Part shown: positions 10,491 to 23,923 of the stretch, in pieces | Position numbering within the stretch: position 1 is the first letter of the stretch | Layout: the number at the start of each line of letters is the position of its first letter | Source: Verpa conica | Lineage: Eukaryota; Ascomycota; Pezizomycetes; Pezizales; Morchellaceae | DNA: 64,000 bases | Direction of reading: 5' to 3' | Assembly: GCA_033030425.1 (NCBI GenBank) | Contig: JAUFSD010000005.1 | Location: forward strand, 186,001-250,000 | Program-made: the position numbers and the translations under genes | The notes under the pieces: generated by a model | Databases searched by the model: none | Seen by the model: only the letters and a program-made list of their open reading frames with translations | What the model was told of the DNA's origin: nothing

Positions 10491-13167
10491 CTCGTAATCG
10501 CACCACGTTTTAGGAACGGACTGCTACCGCATACCATACAAAAATATAGGCTTGGTACAGCCTTGTATAGTGCAATACCAGTCGATTCTCAAAACGTCAT
10601 GAGATGAGGCGTCTCATCAGATCAATCATTACCCAGCATAAAATTAGCTGAAGAACTTGTGGCGATAAAAAAAAAAAAAAAACTCACAACAGCTGAACAA
10701 CACCCCCCGCCGGCAAGTCAGATTTCTAGAAATAACTATATTAGGGTTATGACACGTCTCTAGACTTGTTTCATTATCGGCTTGGCTGATTGAGTTTTTC
10801 CGTATTTTTTATTTCATTGTTGAGTTTCCAAGGATGCGTTTTTAGGGGTGTGCTCGTAGTGTTCAAGCGTTTCCAGAGTACGGCAACAGGGAGCGTCATG
10901 TCTTGCCTACTGTCACATTGTATCTTCAAGGTATAATGCACCTCATGGGTGTTTTGCCTCTAATGTAAGGCCAGCCATTCGCTGAATTTTGTGCTGCCGA
11001 GGAATAGGTACCCGAGTTGGCCAACGGCACAGGCTTGCAAAAGTGACCTCATAGGAAAGACATGGCGCTCCCAGTTACCGTATTCCGGAAACCCTTGAAG
11101 ACTACGAGTAAAGGCAACCATGCTTCATGCATAGGTGGTCCTATTACTCGGAGGCGGGCAAGAAAGAGCTTGAACATGCAAGTATGGAAAGCAGGGGTAT
11201 AATTCGAGACGATATAGCGACTGGCGGGAAAAGTACTTGCATGTCCAGGCTCACCTTGCCTGCCTAGAGTACTTGCGAATCGTGATGCTGTAATGTGATA
11301 TCAGTGGCCCTATCAAGGCTTGGTAAAAGTGACGTGGTTTGAGACAGGTACGCCATAGTCTGAAAAAGTAAAGATAGACCGCGGGGAGAAGTTATCGCTC
11401 GGGTGGCGGGAAGAGCTTCGAGTGAGAGAATATGATTGGGTGGTGTTTTATCCGAGTTATCAATAAGGCTGTAACTTGTGGTGGGATATCTCGCCCGCTC
11501 TCGTGAACAACTATGTTGAGAATTCTTTAGCACTAGCAACAATGTTTTTTCAATATCAGGCTAGTAAAAATTTGTCGACGTGCTCCCCTGTCATAATGGC
11601 CAGCGGATGTTTGACTGCCGCCATTAGGGCTTTAGCAAAATTACAATTTGAACGTGGACCTATAATCCAGAGGGCTTGGGCTCTAGGCCATAGTTTAACC
11701 CCTAGCGTACAACCTACATTCGATTTTATCCATCGCTCCATTATCCCCTCACCGTGACTATCTAGCTTTACAGAGCCAACTCCCTATCCCGTCGATACCT
11801 CTGAGGATCACTCTTTAATGACTAGATGACGAACCTTCTAAACCATTCACTCAGGAAAAAGCCTCTGCCTGATATGATGGATACCCACCCCAAGGAATCT
11901 ACGCCAACTCTAGTGCTCCACCTTTCTGAAAAGATATTTACCTACGCAGCACTTATAAGCAGAATATTAATTACCACGGTCTAGGAACAACCCCTACCTC
12001 ATTAACTAGTCAAGACCATAACGATGCTAGGCTAAGCTGCTGAAATAGGAAATGGTAAATCACTTAACTCATAGAAGCAGTTTCCATACCCCGAGAAGGT
12101 GAAACCAGATAAAAAAAACCCTAAATAGTTTTATTTAGAGATTTCAGCAATATTCTAGACCTTGATAATGTGGTATCTAATAATTCTCCCGGTCTTTCAC
12201 TGAGGTTCTGTTCCGATCTCGGGAAAGGCTTTGTCGCTGGGCGAGGTACATTAATGTCAGAGGTTCTAGTGTGGGCTTTAGTAAGATAATGTAGAGTGAT
12301 TCTAGCTGCTATTATGCTTTCCCATGCTTGTTAAATCAACGCCCGTTTTGTCGGTATAGATGGTGATCTATAAAAGAACCCGGCAAGAGGCAAAGATGGC
12401 TATGATAGTGGCATCTGTTAAGTAAATGAATTTGTGCTAATATGTACTCTAACAAGAAATAAAAACTACACTAAAAGATACCGAGTATGTAGGGCTTGGA
12501 GTGTACTTCTAATATTATTAGCTGCTAAGGATAGAGGTATGTATCGGCTAGAAGAGGTACGCCCAGCAGTACGTACCCAAAGTAGATATTCCCAAGCCAT
12601 ATACGAATCGAGATACCTAAAATGGTCATCTACTCCCCATAGTCAACTGATGAAATCTTACCAACCCTTCAGTATAATATATTTGACATCCTACCAAAAT
12701 TAGCATACATGCTGAGTGATAATCCATGAAGATTGGTTATAGGCAAAACGTGCATATAAAACAATAATTAATAGTAGATCAAAACTACATTAGGAGGCAA
12801 TCATATAGAGCTTCTATATACTATTAAAAAAGCATCACCACTACCTCACTAATACATACCACCCACCTCAGGGTTAGGGGTGTTTCATGAAACATTTCTC
12901 AGAGTTCCGATTGGTCTGAATGGGCTCCTGCGTCTTGTGATGCGTAATGCCCCGCAACTCTGCGATGGCCAACAGCCAATGACCAGAAGCTGCTACCCCC
13001 CCGTTTCACAGGGTCTTTCAAGCAGGGAATATTTACATCCCATCTAGATCCCCCCCTTTGCCCCTCACTTTCCCATCCCCACTTCATCTCAAAAAACAAA
13101 CCAAACACTCCATTCAATACATTCCCATCAAAAAAAAAAAAAAAAAAACCTCCTCCCCATAACACAA

Positions 13168-13959
13168 ATGGAATCCACCACAGACCTCGCACTACATACT
13201 CTCCCCGTCGATATCCTCATCGACATCTTCAAAACCCTCCCGGACTTCATCGACGCCCGCTCTCTCGTACTCGCTCACCGGGCGTTCAACGAAGTCTGGA
13301 AAGCCAACTTCAACGAGATCGCACCCTACATCGGCCGCAAGATCTTCCAACCCTGGGACGACGCCCTCAAACTCATGCTAGAGCAGAAGAACCTCGACTA
13401 TGACGTCATTGTGCTTCCCGGACCCTACCTACGTCTCTCAGTCGAGAACATAGCGCAGATGAACTCCAACGCGCGCTACATCAACGAGCTTCTCAAGACA
13501 CACCAAGAGTGGAAGCAAAAGTGGTGGAAAAGCGAGTTGACCGAGTCCGAGGTTCTGAGGTTCCGAAGGGCGTCGTATAGGGTGTGGAAGTTTATGTTGA
13601 CTCTCACCCTGACGAGGTGTGAGGTTATGTGTGAGGACTTTTCGATACTGGAGTTGATTGAGATGCAGGCCGCTGCGAGGGATTTTAGTACCTATGTTGA
13701 GTTTGAGGTGCCGGGTTTGCCTCCGTTTGATGAGATCCCCCCCGGTACGGTGGTTGGTAGTTTGGAGGGTATGTTGAGGAGGAGGATTGCAGAGTATTTG
13801 AAATGTGATCCTGAGTTGGACTTGGATGATGTGCATGATTTGAAGAAGGAGTATGCGGATTTGAGGATGCAGGACCCCAGCGTTAAAGGGGAGCAGTGGG
13901 TGAAGAAGGCGAATGAGTTGATGGGGTGTGAGAAGAAGTGGAGGGAGAATAAAGCTTAG
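13168..13959 (+). CDS. F-box-like protein of unknown target
   Basis: Single exon, 263 aa. The N-terminus (about residues 10-50) reads LPVDILIDIFKTLPDF followed by a hydrophobic/helical stretch ending in HRAFNEVW, the pattern of the fungal F-box-like domain (LPxEIL..I...L...D..). The rest is acidic/charged and mostly helical with no recognised repeats. Known of the family: the F-box binds Skp1 in SCF ubiquitin ligases and the remainder recognises substrate. Many ascomycetes carry dozens of such orphan F-box genes. No WD40 or leucine-rich repeat is visible. Isolated gene; a long antisense frame over it is a codon-bias shadow. Confidence 0.75.
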   Translation: MESTTDLALHTLPVDILIDIFKTLPDFIDARSLVLAHRAFNEVWKANFNEIAPYIGRKIFQPWDDALKLMLEQKNLDYDVIVLPGPYLRLSVENIAQMNSNARYINELLKTHQEWKQKWWKSELTESEVLRFRRASYRVWKFMLTLTLTRCEVMCEDFSILELIEMQAAARDFSTYVEFEVPGLPPFDEIPPGTVVGSLEGMLRRRIAEYLKCDPELDLDDVHDLKKEYADLRMQDPSVKGEQWVKKANELMGCEKKWRENKA

Positions 13960-14253
13960 TTGGGAGTCATCATTCTTGTTTTCCTTTCTTAAAAAAAAGA
14001 GATTGGTATTAGGTTTCATTGAGTCTTGATAACTCTAGTTTTTTTTCTCCCGCTTTTCTATCTCATTGGTCATTTCTCTAAATGTCTTGATGTAGACTAC
14101 GAATGTAATGAATCTCTTCGCTAGGATATAGCTACTGAATTTCCAGCTCTAAAGGAAACTATTGGTTTAGACGATTACTCTACTGTCCTTCCTATTGGAT
14201 ATTTCAGTTATTACCCTCATGTGCCATCACTCGCACGTAAATTTATTAGAGTC

Positions 14254-14308
14254 TCCAAATGAGGTAATGAATGAATGAATTAATCATAAGTACATCCAAA
14301 TGAGGTAA
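14254..14308. mobile_element. Mini-insertion copy 1: 27-nt insert between 14-bp direct repeats
   Basis: The 14-mer TCCAAATGAGGTAA occurs at 14254-14267 and again at 14295-14308, enclosing 27 bases whose core is GAATTAATCATAAGTACA. The same core recurs at 25.7 kb (inverted; 30 identical bases including edges) and at 63.5 kb (one C/T difference), each time between a different direct repeat. The direct repeats therefore look like target-site duplications. Confidence 0.7.
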
Positions 14309-16479
14309 AGTACAGAACAAATACGGTGATCTAATAGAGAAACCCTAAACGGGGCCCAAATAGAATAAATCAAGCAAATTATACAAACATACTCGGTATC
14401 TAACCTCTACCCCAAATCTTCTAAAACCCAAGCTTTTATAATCTGGCTAGGTCTATAGCTAAGACTTTATCCCGACCGCCAATCTATTACCCACAAGTGA
14501 ATTTGTCAAAACCTGTTTACTACTAGTAGACCCATTAGGTATTTGGGACCTCTTATCTAGCTAATAACCAGGAAATCACCCCGCCAATAATGTAGACCCA
14601 CAACCAGTGATATACACCTTCACTCACCGTTACCTAGATCCCATATCTAACCTTAAACTCACTCCACAGCCCAATTAGACACACAGTTAATAGCTCAGCC
14701 AGTAAACAGAAAACCGACGCTAGCCCCAACACCGCGTCAAGCCCAAAGTGGCTGAAACGCCCAAACCTTAGAGCACCACTACTTCCACAGATATGCCGAC
14801 CCCTTCACCGAGAGTGGGGTCCCCACCGTCATCTCGCCATTAAAAAAAAAAGTTTGTTTATGCATGCACCATAGGGGAACAGAACCCTCCTAGCACACTT
14901 TAGATGCTGTTCATCCAGATGATGCGCACGCACACACGCGCGAGCGCATCACAATCCAATGCGCGTTACATCATGTACTCTAGCGTACTCTACTCTAATC
15001 AATGCGCGGCATATCCCCCCCCTACCCTGCCCTACACCCCACTACCCTGTCTCTTCCCCTCCTCCCGCACACATATGCGGAATAGACCTTCGGTAATCTC
15101 TCGGCCACTGGATTCAGATCCGGACTGCCGAAACAAGCGAAAATACGAGTGATATATGGTGTCTTATCCCCGTGTAACCAGGGGGGGGGAAACTTGTGCG
15201 ACGTGTAAAAAAAATTTTGATATTGTAGTGTGAATCTACCACAGACCAACTGACAGACCAACCGCCCGACCGATAGTTATATAGTTATACTCTATAGGGG
15301 GTTATGGTCTCTGATGTGGTGGGAATATCAAGCTGTAATGATCCGCAGCGCGCGCAATGCACGAAGGTGATCGCAGCTCAGCTCTCGTCGCCGCGGACGT
15401 GTAGTTATTCGTCGAGCTGTAGGGGAGGTAGGGGAGGTAGGTAGTTAGGCCCTGGGCATGCATATCTCCCACAAAAATATTTCGCTCACAATATGCATCT
15501 TACATGAGACATCCGAAACAAAAAAATTTCTCTCCCCCCCCCCCCAGCGCACTCATCTCAAACAGAAGAGAGAGAGATAGAGAAGAGAAGAGAAGAGAAA
15601 GAAAGAAAGAAAAAAAAACTACCTGACCCACAAGGTGTTATCACATGTGTTACAGAGGAGGGGGGGGACCTAGGATTCATTCAATTCGAATAACCGGTTT
15701 ATCCTGCGACTAAGTTGTAGTTTTTTTTATGAAAGGATTGAGAGACAGGCGTATGTGGGTACCTACATAATACACCAGATGCGCAGACAACGGTATGTAC
15801 ATACCTAAAGAACGTTATCGAAGAGTCACTGCGGCTCTAGAACCCTCGCCCCTCGCCCCTCTCTTCACACCCTGCCCCTCCACCATACGTACCCCCCCCC
15901 TGGGTACACACGAAAGAAACAGCTTTTCTTTTTCTTTTCTTTTTTTCTGTCGTACTATACCTACTCTATATACAGGCAGGTACCTTGCTATAAGTTTTCT
16001 ATCTTTTTTTTGTTGGTTACATACGTGCGTAGGTACGCGGTACGTTGATTTAGCCGGATTACGCTGCATTGAATTCTGGGCAAAGTTTCTTTTCTTATTA
16101 ATCCTACAAAACTAGGCGAGAGGGAGAGGGGGAGAGGATTGGCTTATAGCAATAGGATACGAAAAAAATCAAGTGCCGGTGAAATTTTCTCACGATGTTT
16201 TTTCTTTTCTTTTCCCACCACCACTACCATCCCCCCCCCCGCCGGAGCATGTTTTTTCCTTTTCATTATGGTTCTCTCGGATGAATAAAAAAACACCCCC
16301 CCCCTTGGTACGAATATATAAAGACACACCATACCATACAACCAGGAAGGCTTGGCGGTGTAATCTCGGGTAGGAGTTTCTTGGTTACAGTACGTAGCTA
16401 GCTAGCTAGACTCTTCTCTTCAATGTTCTCGTTACACAACACTACATAGCATTACCGCAATTCGCGCTCAAGAGTACGG

Positions 16480-16500
16480 TTATTATTATTATTATTATTT
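16480..16500. repeat. TTA trinucleotide microsatellite
   Basis: About seven uninterrupted TTA/ATT units. Confidence 0.9.
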
Positions 16501-16650
16501 CAAAATAAAAAAAAGAATGACCGGTATCTGTAATTATAACTATAACTATATTTATATACAGTAGTTAATGTATGTACATGGTATGTACATACGGTAATCT
16601 CGCCGGCTGTCGTTTGTCCGATCTCATGTAGAGTACTTTAAATTGCGGAC

Positions 16651-16670
16651 CACACACACACACACACACA
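16651..16670. repeat. CA dinucleotide microsatellite
   Basis: Ten CA units followed by TATATA. Confidence 0.9.
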
Positions 16671-17780
16671 TATATAAACATATGCACAAACGCACGCACG
16701 CTGGTATTGATGCGATATCACATATCATCTCTCTATCTCTCAATTAATGGTACCTGACGCTCAGCGAGAATCATAATGTATAACATGAAGGGGAAAAAAG
16801 AAAAAAAAGTACAAAAGGAGAACGGAAAAAATAGTGCCGTAGTGGTAACACTCGCAGGTACAGCTGGAGTAGCTTCTCTTATGGAGGTTGCAGGGTGATC
16901 ATTGACAAGGTGGTGTGTTGACGGAAATGATCGTCTGGTGTTTCGTAATACAGCTGCACGTCAGTCAGTACTGCAGTTCCTTTATTGGATTCTCTAGAGG
17001 TTATAAGTGAAAGTCTATCGAGCGTAAAGAGCTATTTCCTAAATGGGTTTCCCGCAGTCTAGAGATCTAAGCATCGATCGCTGTACCGTGCAATGGGTTG
17101 TGCTGCCGAGTATTAATGGTCACAAATCGTCACTCGGACCTCATTCTGCACTTATGACGGTGGCGCACCCTGTTGAGAAAGGCTACGGGATTTCAAACGA
17201 GTCTACTATTTCTATAAATTCGATCTACAACACCAATGATATGTATCCTATGCTGTGTCCCCATTATAAGAAGATAATGATCATAGAGACTTGAAGATGC
17301 ATGACTAAGATGCCGTACGTTTAATAATTTATGTGATCCTATACAGCAATCAAACTAGAAAGGAAAAAGACCAAGGTTTAGGTTCGTCAGAAGAAAAAAC
17401 TCCAAGGGTATCAATAAACGAAGACGAAAACGAAAACGAAAATATAAGCCACACCAGAAAGGTATTAGTGGCATGGCAAGAGAGGACAAAACAGCCCTGA
17501 GGCAAAACATACTCCATGCACCCCATATGGTACTAATCAGGCAGCCCAAAATACCATGGAGCACCATAAATAAACACCTATGCATAAAGACAAACTTTTT
17601 TCTTACCGAACCCAGTGAAAAGGAAATAGGAAATTTTCACCCGCCCAGGAAGGAAAATAACAGAAACAGAGAAATGTGCGCAAAGCTAGTTGCTTTGCGC
17701 TATGATTATTTTGCCAAGAGGGCGGGGTTGAGTGCGTAACCTCCTTGCAGATTATGGGCAGTGCTTTGACCTATTGACGC

Positions 17781-19339
17781 TTATGGAAACCATTTCCTAA
17801 AGAGTTTTGTAGGAGTAGAGCTGCCAGAAGGTGAGGAATCTCTTCTTGTCAGGGAACCAACAGAGGACTTCCTTCCGATGTTCGAGAGTGAGTTCTTGAA
17901 GCTAGAGGAGCGTGGAGAGGATTTGCCTCCACAATCTGACTTCTTCCGTGGAGCTTTCTCTAATTCTTCAGAGTTCTGCGGGAGGTTAGTTATATGCAAA
18001 AGAGATATTAAACCGGATTAAGAGGCGTTTGAAGACTTACTACTCTCTCGAATTTATTTGAAGTTTGGCGCTCAAGCCTCCTGGCCTTCTCCTCTTGGCG
18101 CTTCTCTTCACGTAGTCTCTCAAGCTAAAGAAATTTATGTTAGAATTGTTTTAGAGAGAACCAGTAGGGGTGTAGTATTGCAACCGATGACTGTTTAGAG
18201 GGAGAGTAAACTTACTGGGCCCAAAATCTCTTCCTGCTCGTCGCTCCATTGTCTATTGGCTTTCTTCAACTTGTTTTCGAGTTTGGCCAAGTATTGTTCC
18301 TTCTCTTCCGTCCATTCTTCATCAAAAACGGCAACCTCAGCTACTTCATCCCAGGCTCCGTCTGGAGTAACACCGCCCGACCTGTTCCTCGATACTGGTA
18401 CGGATGATTGATTGTGGGTAGTATCCATCTATCAGCCAAAATTAGTATACTAGTCATAAACTCTGGTGTAACGGTACTAGAATAAAGGAAACAAACCTTG
18501 TAGTTGCCGCAACCCAGTCCTCCAGCCATCAACCTGACCCTTTCCTTCTCAACCTCGGCGCTCATCTGCTTCAACTGCTTCCTCTCCCTCTCAATAGCCT
18601 CACGCTCAGTGCGTAGCATTTTCTCGGCCAAATCCACTTTGTTGACCTTATCTTGTAATGTCTTGAGTAGACGGAAGTTGGCATTTGATAGATTTACTAA
18701 ATCGCCAAGATCACAAATAAGAGGGTGTCCTGACTGGAACCCATTCCCTTGGGGTTGGAGGTTTTGGCTGGATTTGGGGGTGGCATTATCGTCGGCTGAA
18801 GTGGGGAAGCTTGCTGGGGCTGTAATCACGGCTTCCGGTTTTAACGGGTGAATCGAATGGATGGACCCCCGACGAGAAGGCGCTGGTGACGGGCTCATAA
18901 GACGAATCTGGTTAAGATCCCGGCAATGTGTCTGTAGCTCATTGTTGGTATCTTGGAGGGTTCTCAACAAACTTGCGGTCGCAGAGCTGATGTCAGGGAC
19001 TACGACTGGGTCAAAGCTGGGGCCACCGGTTTGAAGTTTCAAATTTCCCTTTGTGGGTGTACTAGGGGCTTCCAAGGGGGTGAGTTCCCCATTTGTTGAG
19101 CCATCCGTTGGGGCATTTTTTGGCAATACACCAGCGTGATCGGATACAGTGACAGCCTCGCTACAGTGAGGACAGCAGGCAGTGGAAGCAGGATGGATTT
19201 TATCGCTAGCAGAGCAAACTGATAAAGTGAAAACCGACCTGATGGAGGTTAAGGAGCGGTTCCGGCCAAGGCAAGAAGTAGGCTCTACCGGGCTCGACAA
19301 CGGAGGAGTGGTAGCGGGAGTAATTGGGTCCATCATCAT
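17781..19339 (-). CDS. Coiled-coil protein of unknown function
   Basis: Four exons on the minus strand (19339-18497, 18428-18216, 18124-18041, 17975-17781) give 444 aa; all junctions are phase 0 with GTTTGT/GTAAGT donors and TAG/CAG acceptors. Seen: a serine/proline-rich N-terminus; a CPHC pair (residues about 59-62) that could be half of a zinc site; leucine-rich heptads around SLLRTLQDTNNELQ. A strong coiled coil of Arg/Glu/Lys runs across exons 1-3 (for example TEREAIERERKQLKQM). Exon 2 carries an acidic EEWTEEKEQYLAKLE helix. The C-terminus is basic and serine-rich (SSFKNSLSNIGRKSS). I do not recognise the family. The layout suggests a scaffold or cytoskeleton/nuclear-associated protein, which is inference only. 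Confidence 0.75.
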
Positions 19340-22300
19340 TTTATCGAAGTTGGGATAGTAATACTAGGTGAATCCGAGGTAAAGGCTGTGAAGATGAGGA
19401 CTACAATAAAATGATGTGAGGATGGCTCTTAATTTAGTGATCCGAGAGAATGATGAAGAAGCAATTTAGAGCGGGGAGCTTTGAAGATATAGCTGAGTTG
19501 GGACCAGGTGGGATTGGATGGATTAAAAGGATGACGGTGCTGATTGAGCACAATTACAACCACACTCGCAGTTGAAATAGGTAACCACTCGGATGATGCA
19601 AGGGGACCGTAAGGGAAATAGAATGGGCGACAGTTGGAAAACACGATGCAGCAGATAATGCAGACAACTGCAGATGAGACCGAGAGACTACAGGGAAGCT
19701 CGGAGACGGAGTTAGAATGGAGACACGAGTGAGAGGATCGTCAGCTGGTACTTATACAACAGCCGGGGATGGTGTTGGTTGAAGCACGAGAAAAAAAAAA
19801 GCTGGGCGAGAGAGCTCCCGGTCCGTCTGGAGCGGGATGCATCCTGCAGCAAAGCTTGGTATAGCACCAGCCATTGGTTGTCCCCGTTGGTGGCACAAAC
19901 ATCGTCAGGCTGTCTGGGGAAAGCCACCGGTGTCGTCGTTTGCAGTCTGAGTATGTCCTGTCCTGTTCAGCATATCGGTACCGACAAGTTGGGAGCTGCG
20001 ACATCATACCACAACCGTTCCCCTCCCCCCCCCCACCTCCGTTGAGTCCTCAACCATTTTCTGCCGCACTGATAGGATATGTAATTCGTATTTACCTACG
20101 TGGAGTTTAGACTATCCCCGACTTCACTTACTCCCGGCTAGGGGTACGCAAACGCTACTACCCAGTCATGCCGAGAGTAAAGCGGTCATCTGCACGTGGG
20201 GGCGGGAGTATCACCATGACAAAGTGAGCCTTTCCAGAAGTCGAGTTTGAAACATCTGGCAGAGCCTCCCGTTCTTAGAACGTGGGTCCAAGGTATAGTA
20301 CATGTGGGAACTTGGGTTAAAACGGCCTGCAGATGGTAAGGGGATAATGTATGTCGCTGGGCACTGGCCAAGAGAGCCACGTCGAGGGGTGGGAGTGCCC
20401 CATGGTGCCCTCTCTGGGTCATGGAAGCGACTCACGATACATATCACCGGGAAGTGTCAAACGGTGCTTTAACCGAACTACAATGACGAGCTCAGAGGTT
20501 AGCATTCGTTGGTTGACTTAGGTTGTCCTCGGCAGCTTGCCGACCTTGCAGTTTGCTTTGTGCAAGGTCTTGGCCGCTCTTTTCCCCGATTCCTCGCTTT
20601 CTTCGATCTGTGAATATCGTCGGCTTTCGGCTTCTTCCTCTCCTTTCCCTTCCTTTCATTCTTTTTTTTTGTGTAAAATGCGGGGTCTTTGGAGAGTCGA
20701 TGCAGCTTCTAGCGACATAATACTATCTGTCATCTTTGGCATGCTCAATGGGCTTTAGGAGCCTACCGCCGTTGTAAGCCGATCCGCAGCTTCTGTCGTT
20801 GTAATCAGAGTGATGTCGTTGTCGCATGGGCCGCTTCGGGGATTTTTCTCGGTCATGGCGTTCCTCTTATCGGCCCGCGCTTTGCGCGCTGTGGCTGGTC
20901 CGGCTAATGTGGCTTTGACGAGTGATGAACTATGAATATATTCACACGATATCCCGCCTGTACCTCCTAAACAAGAGTGCAAAACTATGTATGTATACTT
21001 CCTGTCTTTCACCCCCACTTGAGGCGTTATACATAGGGAATTGACTTGCCAACGTGTACAGATCCCGGTTTCTCTTCCCTAGCTGAGGAAGCGTATGCTA
21101 AACACGTCAGGCCGACGTTTCCCCACATATATCTACAACAGCCTTGGCAAAGTCACGATGTAATATTTTGATGCTTAGTACTAGGACATGGTGTACTTTG
21201 GGAATGGTTTTGGCCTCAATATAAATCTTTGGTACCGTATGCATGATTCATTTCAGAGTGTCAACCCTGGGCGTGCAGAAAATTCCGTGGTCACGAGCAC
21301 CAACCCCGCAATATCCACCGATCTGGATCTGGATCTCGATCTGAACTGCCCCAGGGCACAGCAAGCTTGCAAAATCATCCCGCGAACGGAATACGCGATT
21401 TTCGAAACGACTGTCAACTAATTAAAGATGCAACAATTTTTTCCCTGTCCAGGCTGGTGGAAAATATGGGGAACCGACATTTCCGGGGAGGGAAGCGGAG
21501 CTCCTATCCTAGTAAACTTAATTTGCTTGTTCGGTTTTTTCTGGAGAAGGCGCTTGTAGGGATTGTAGAGATAGGTCTATTTGTGCTCAGGGGATCAGAG
21601 GTTTCGATCTTGGTGATACGAAAGATGTTTCCTTCTCGTCCATCTAGAGGTCTGGGCAAATGCAGGAAACTAACGATGATGCTCAATGTTGTCATAATTT
21701 TATTAAAGGAAGGTCTGAAGATTCTACTTATTCAAACTGCCGAGTACCATCTGGTAACATCTTCAAGATCAGCACAATCTTATTCGAGAACCCTGTTTGT
21801 TCACAGGAACCAGGCTGATATCCAACTGAACCAAATGCCCCTCCGATCACGGGAAACATCAAATTTAAGTTACTAAACAGACAACCCCATCCACTATTTT
21901 CTTTTTGCATTCCTTTAGGTTAGGGCTGGCCAGTAAGGGTTTGGAGCGTGGGGGGATTCTTTACTATGTGGGGTTACATGGTAGTCGGCGATGGAGGTTC
22001 TGTTAGCGGTATTGTTTCTCCCCCACCACCAATGCTCTTGAAAGCGTGTGCTAAAAAAGTGATATAACTGGGACACTCGCCTGGATTATAAACATCAATG
22101 AGAAATCCGATCCTAGAAGCTTAGGGAAATCGAATAAAAGGCCTATCCACCCGGATGACAGGCCTCCCAGACAACAAACTGTCTGATATTTCAGTATTTC
22201 CCCGATTTGAGTTCATTTGGTCTACGGAGAGAGAATAATCTATGACAGGGTTGAAACATTTGTACCTTTCTTATGATCGGCAACCGTTTTCTCTGGGCTG

Positions 22301-23715
22301 CAGAAGCTATGCAGAATCAGCGGACAGACTATATCCGGAAACCAGCATGATTCGACTATGGCCGCGTGGAGGTTCGGTATTCTATTTCACAACTTAGACA
22401 TATGACTGACTTTGGCAATTTTAGCCCCCAAAATCATCCTCACCCTCACCCCCTGCCGTGGATATGCGCAGACGGGCTTGATATCTATCTAGTGTATATA
22501 TGTATACCCAGAACATACAAAGCTCCGATGCGTGGCACTAACCTTAGACAAACCCAAAGCTTAAAAGGTTTAGGAATCGGATAGTAAGACATTAGATATA
22601 CTCCTAAATATAACGAGTTCAAGCAGCGAAGTTATCTGACCTCAAATATAGATCAATGAAACAGCTGTGCTAGCCAGAACGCAAGCTTTGATAGGATACC
22701 TACACCGGCTTATATATTCATTAAGGTAACCATGCAAGTCAACGTATTACATTTCCAGTTAAATTCAATGATTAGAAGCTCGGAGGCTCGGAAGTTCGGA
22801 ACCAAGGCTGCACCAGTAATTACCGAGCAGCTAACTATACGTCTAGGGTCCCATCTTCAAGAACATGATTTTCCAACGAGGTAATGATACGATAAGCGGC
22901 GGTTGTTCTGCGACAAGACGGCAGCTTGAGCCGTGGGAAATACCGCTTCTCGCCGGAGTAGGCCTTTATGTAATCCTAGACCCAGGCTCCTTTCGGTTAT
23001 ATCTCCCGTCTTGGCACTATCCAGAGTCATCCTGATACGAGCTTATCTTTTGATATATTCGAGCTGCTACCACCTAAACGTTTTATGACCCGCATATCGG
23101 GGGAAGGGGATTTTTTTGATCCTGTTAATGGTGCCAGCAGAAGAACACAGAAACGTGGGAACTTTTCTCTTTTTTAAAAAAGCTTACTTGAACACGATCG
23201 CGTTTCAACATATGGAGGCTATAATCGAATCGGGCCTGGAGGGGTTATTTTTGACAAGGCTCCGCGATTGATCCCGTTTTTGGCCGAGATTAGCAACGGC
23301 GATCAAGGAGGACCTTGTATCTAGGTGGTACCAGTGAATGTGATGGAATATAATGATTGATCGATGTCTTTTACTACCTGTCTAGGATTCAGGAAAGAAA
23401 TAACACGCATATGGAAGGACTACGCATGCTAATGCGAGAATGAACTAGGACATGAGAGTGCTGAGTTGGTTCATGCAACATCAGTACATTGATCAGACGG
23501 AAAGACTAATTAGGAGAGTACAGTAAGTAGCCAACAGCAGAGTTCGTATAGAATGCAAAGTATTGTAATCAGCAGCTAGGTGTGCTCGACTCATCGCAGT
23601 CAGGTTAAATCCTAGTAACTCAGTTGGTACTAGATTAGTAGTAGGATATAAAGGTGAAGAAATTAGAAATCCGGAGTTAATTCTAAAAACCTCTAATCAA
23701 CGGATTTCTACACTT

Positions 23716-23923
23716 TGTTATAGGCAGTTAGCTAATAAATAGCCAATGTAGAAGTGTGATCTCCGGAATTGGTTGAGGTCATAGTAGTGCAGCCTAGCTA
23801 GGTGGTCTCTGGTGGCTGAGTGCTATCATTGGTACATGACTTAGGTAAGCAATGTTTTAGTAAAGAAGGATGTTTGCATGTCAGGGTATAAAACTACCGA
23901 GTCATTATTGGTGATCTATTACA
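23716..23923 (+). mobile_element. Candidate solo LTR (Copia-like), about 208 bp
   Basis: The block starts TGTTATAGGCAG and ends TATTACA, so it has 5'-TG...CA-3' ends. It holds a TATAAAAC promoter-like motif near 23888. It is followed directly by ACTTAGACTTCAGAGCC, which resembles a Copia primer-binding site ending (TCAGAGCC). No second LTR, gag or pol frame was found, so this is probably a solo or decayed LTR. The boundary is inferred from these signals only. Confidence 0.4.

Larger units (their letters stand above)
8634..13167. other. 4.5-kb intergenic region, no gene recognised
   Basis: Apart from the sedolisin promoter region and a palindromic MITE (separate entries), nothing coding is supportable. 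Composition is mixed up to about 11.8 kb and clearly AT-rich from about 11.8 to 12.9 kb. A 20-base poly-A tract (about 13128-13148) lies just before the F-box gene. Confidence 0.5.
13960..17780. other. 3.8-kb gene-free, simple-sequence-rich region
   Basis: No credible gene. 15.4-16.7 kb is dense in simple sequence: a 12-base poly-C (15534-15545), GA-rich tracts near 15570-15610, GCTAGCTAGC near 16395, a TTA repeat and a CA repeat (listed separately). A GAAAAC-type hexamer repeat lies near 17420. Frames in this stretch are low-complexity translations of these repeats. Confidence 0.55.

Noticed and set aside
13438..14019. 193-aa minus-strand frame over the F-box gene
   Set aside because: Antisense shadow; low-complexity Leu/His/Arg-rich translation with no motif.
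21367..21876. 169-aa plus-strand frame in the gene desert
   Set aside because: No recognisable domain, no splice continuation and no neighbouring support; length is achievable by chance in 11 kb.
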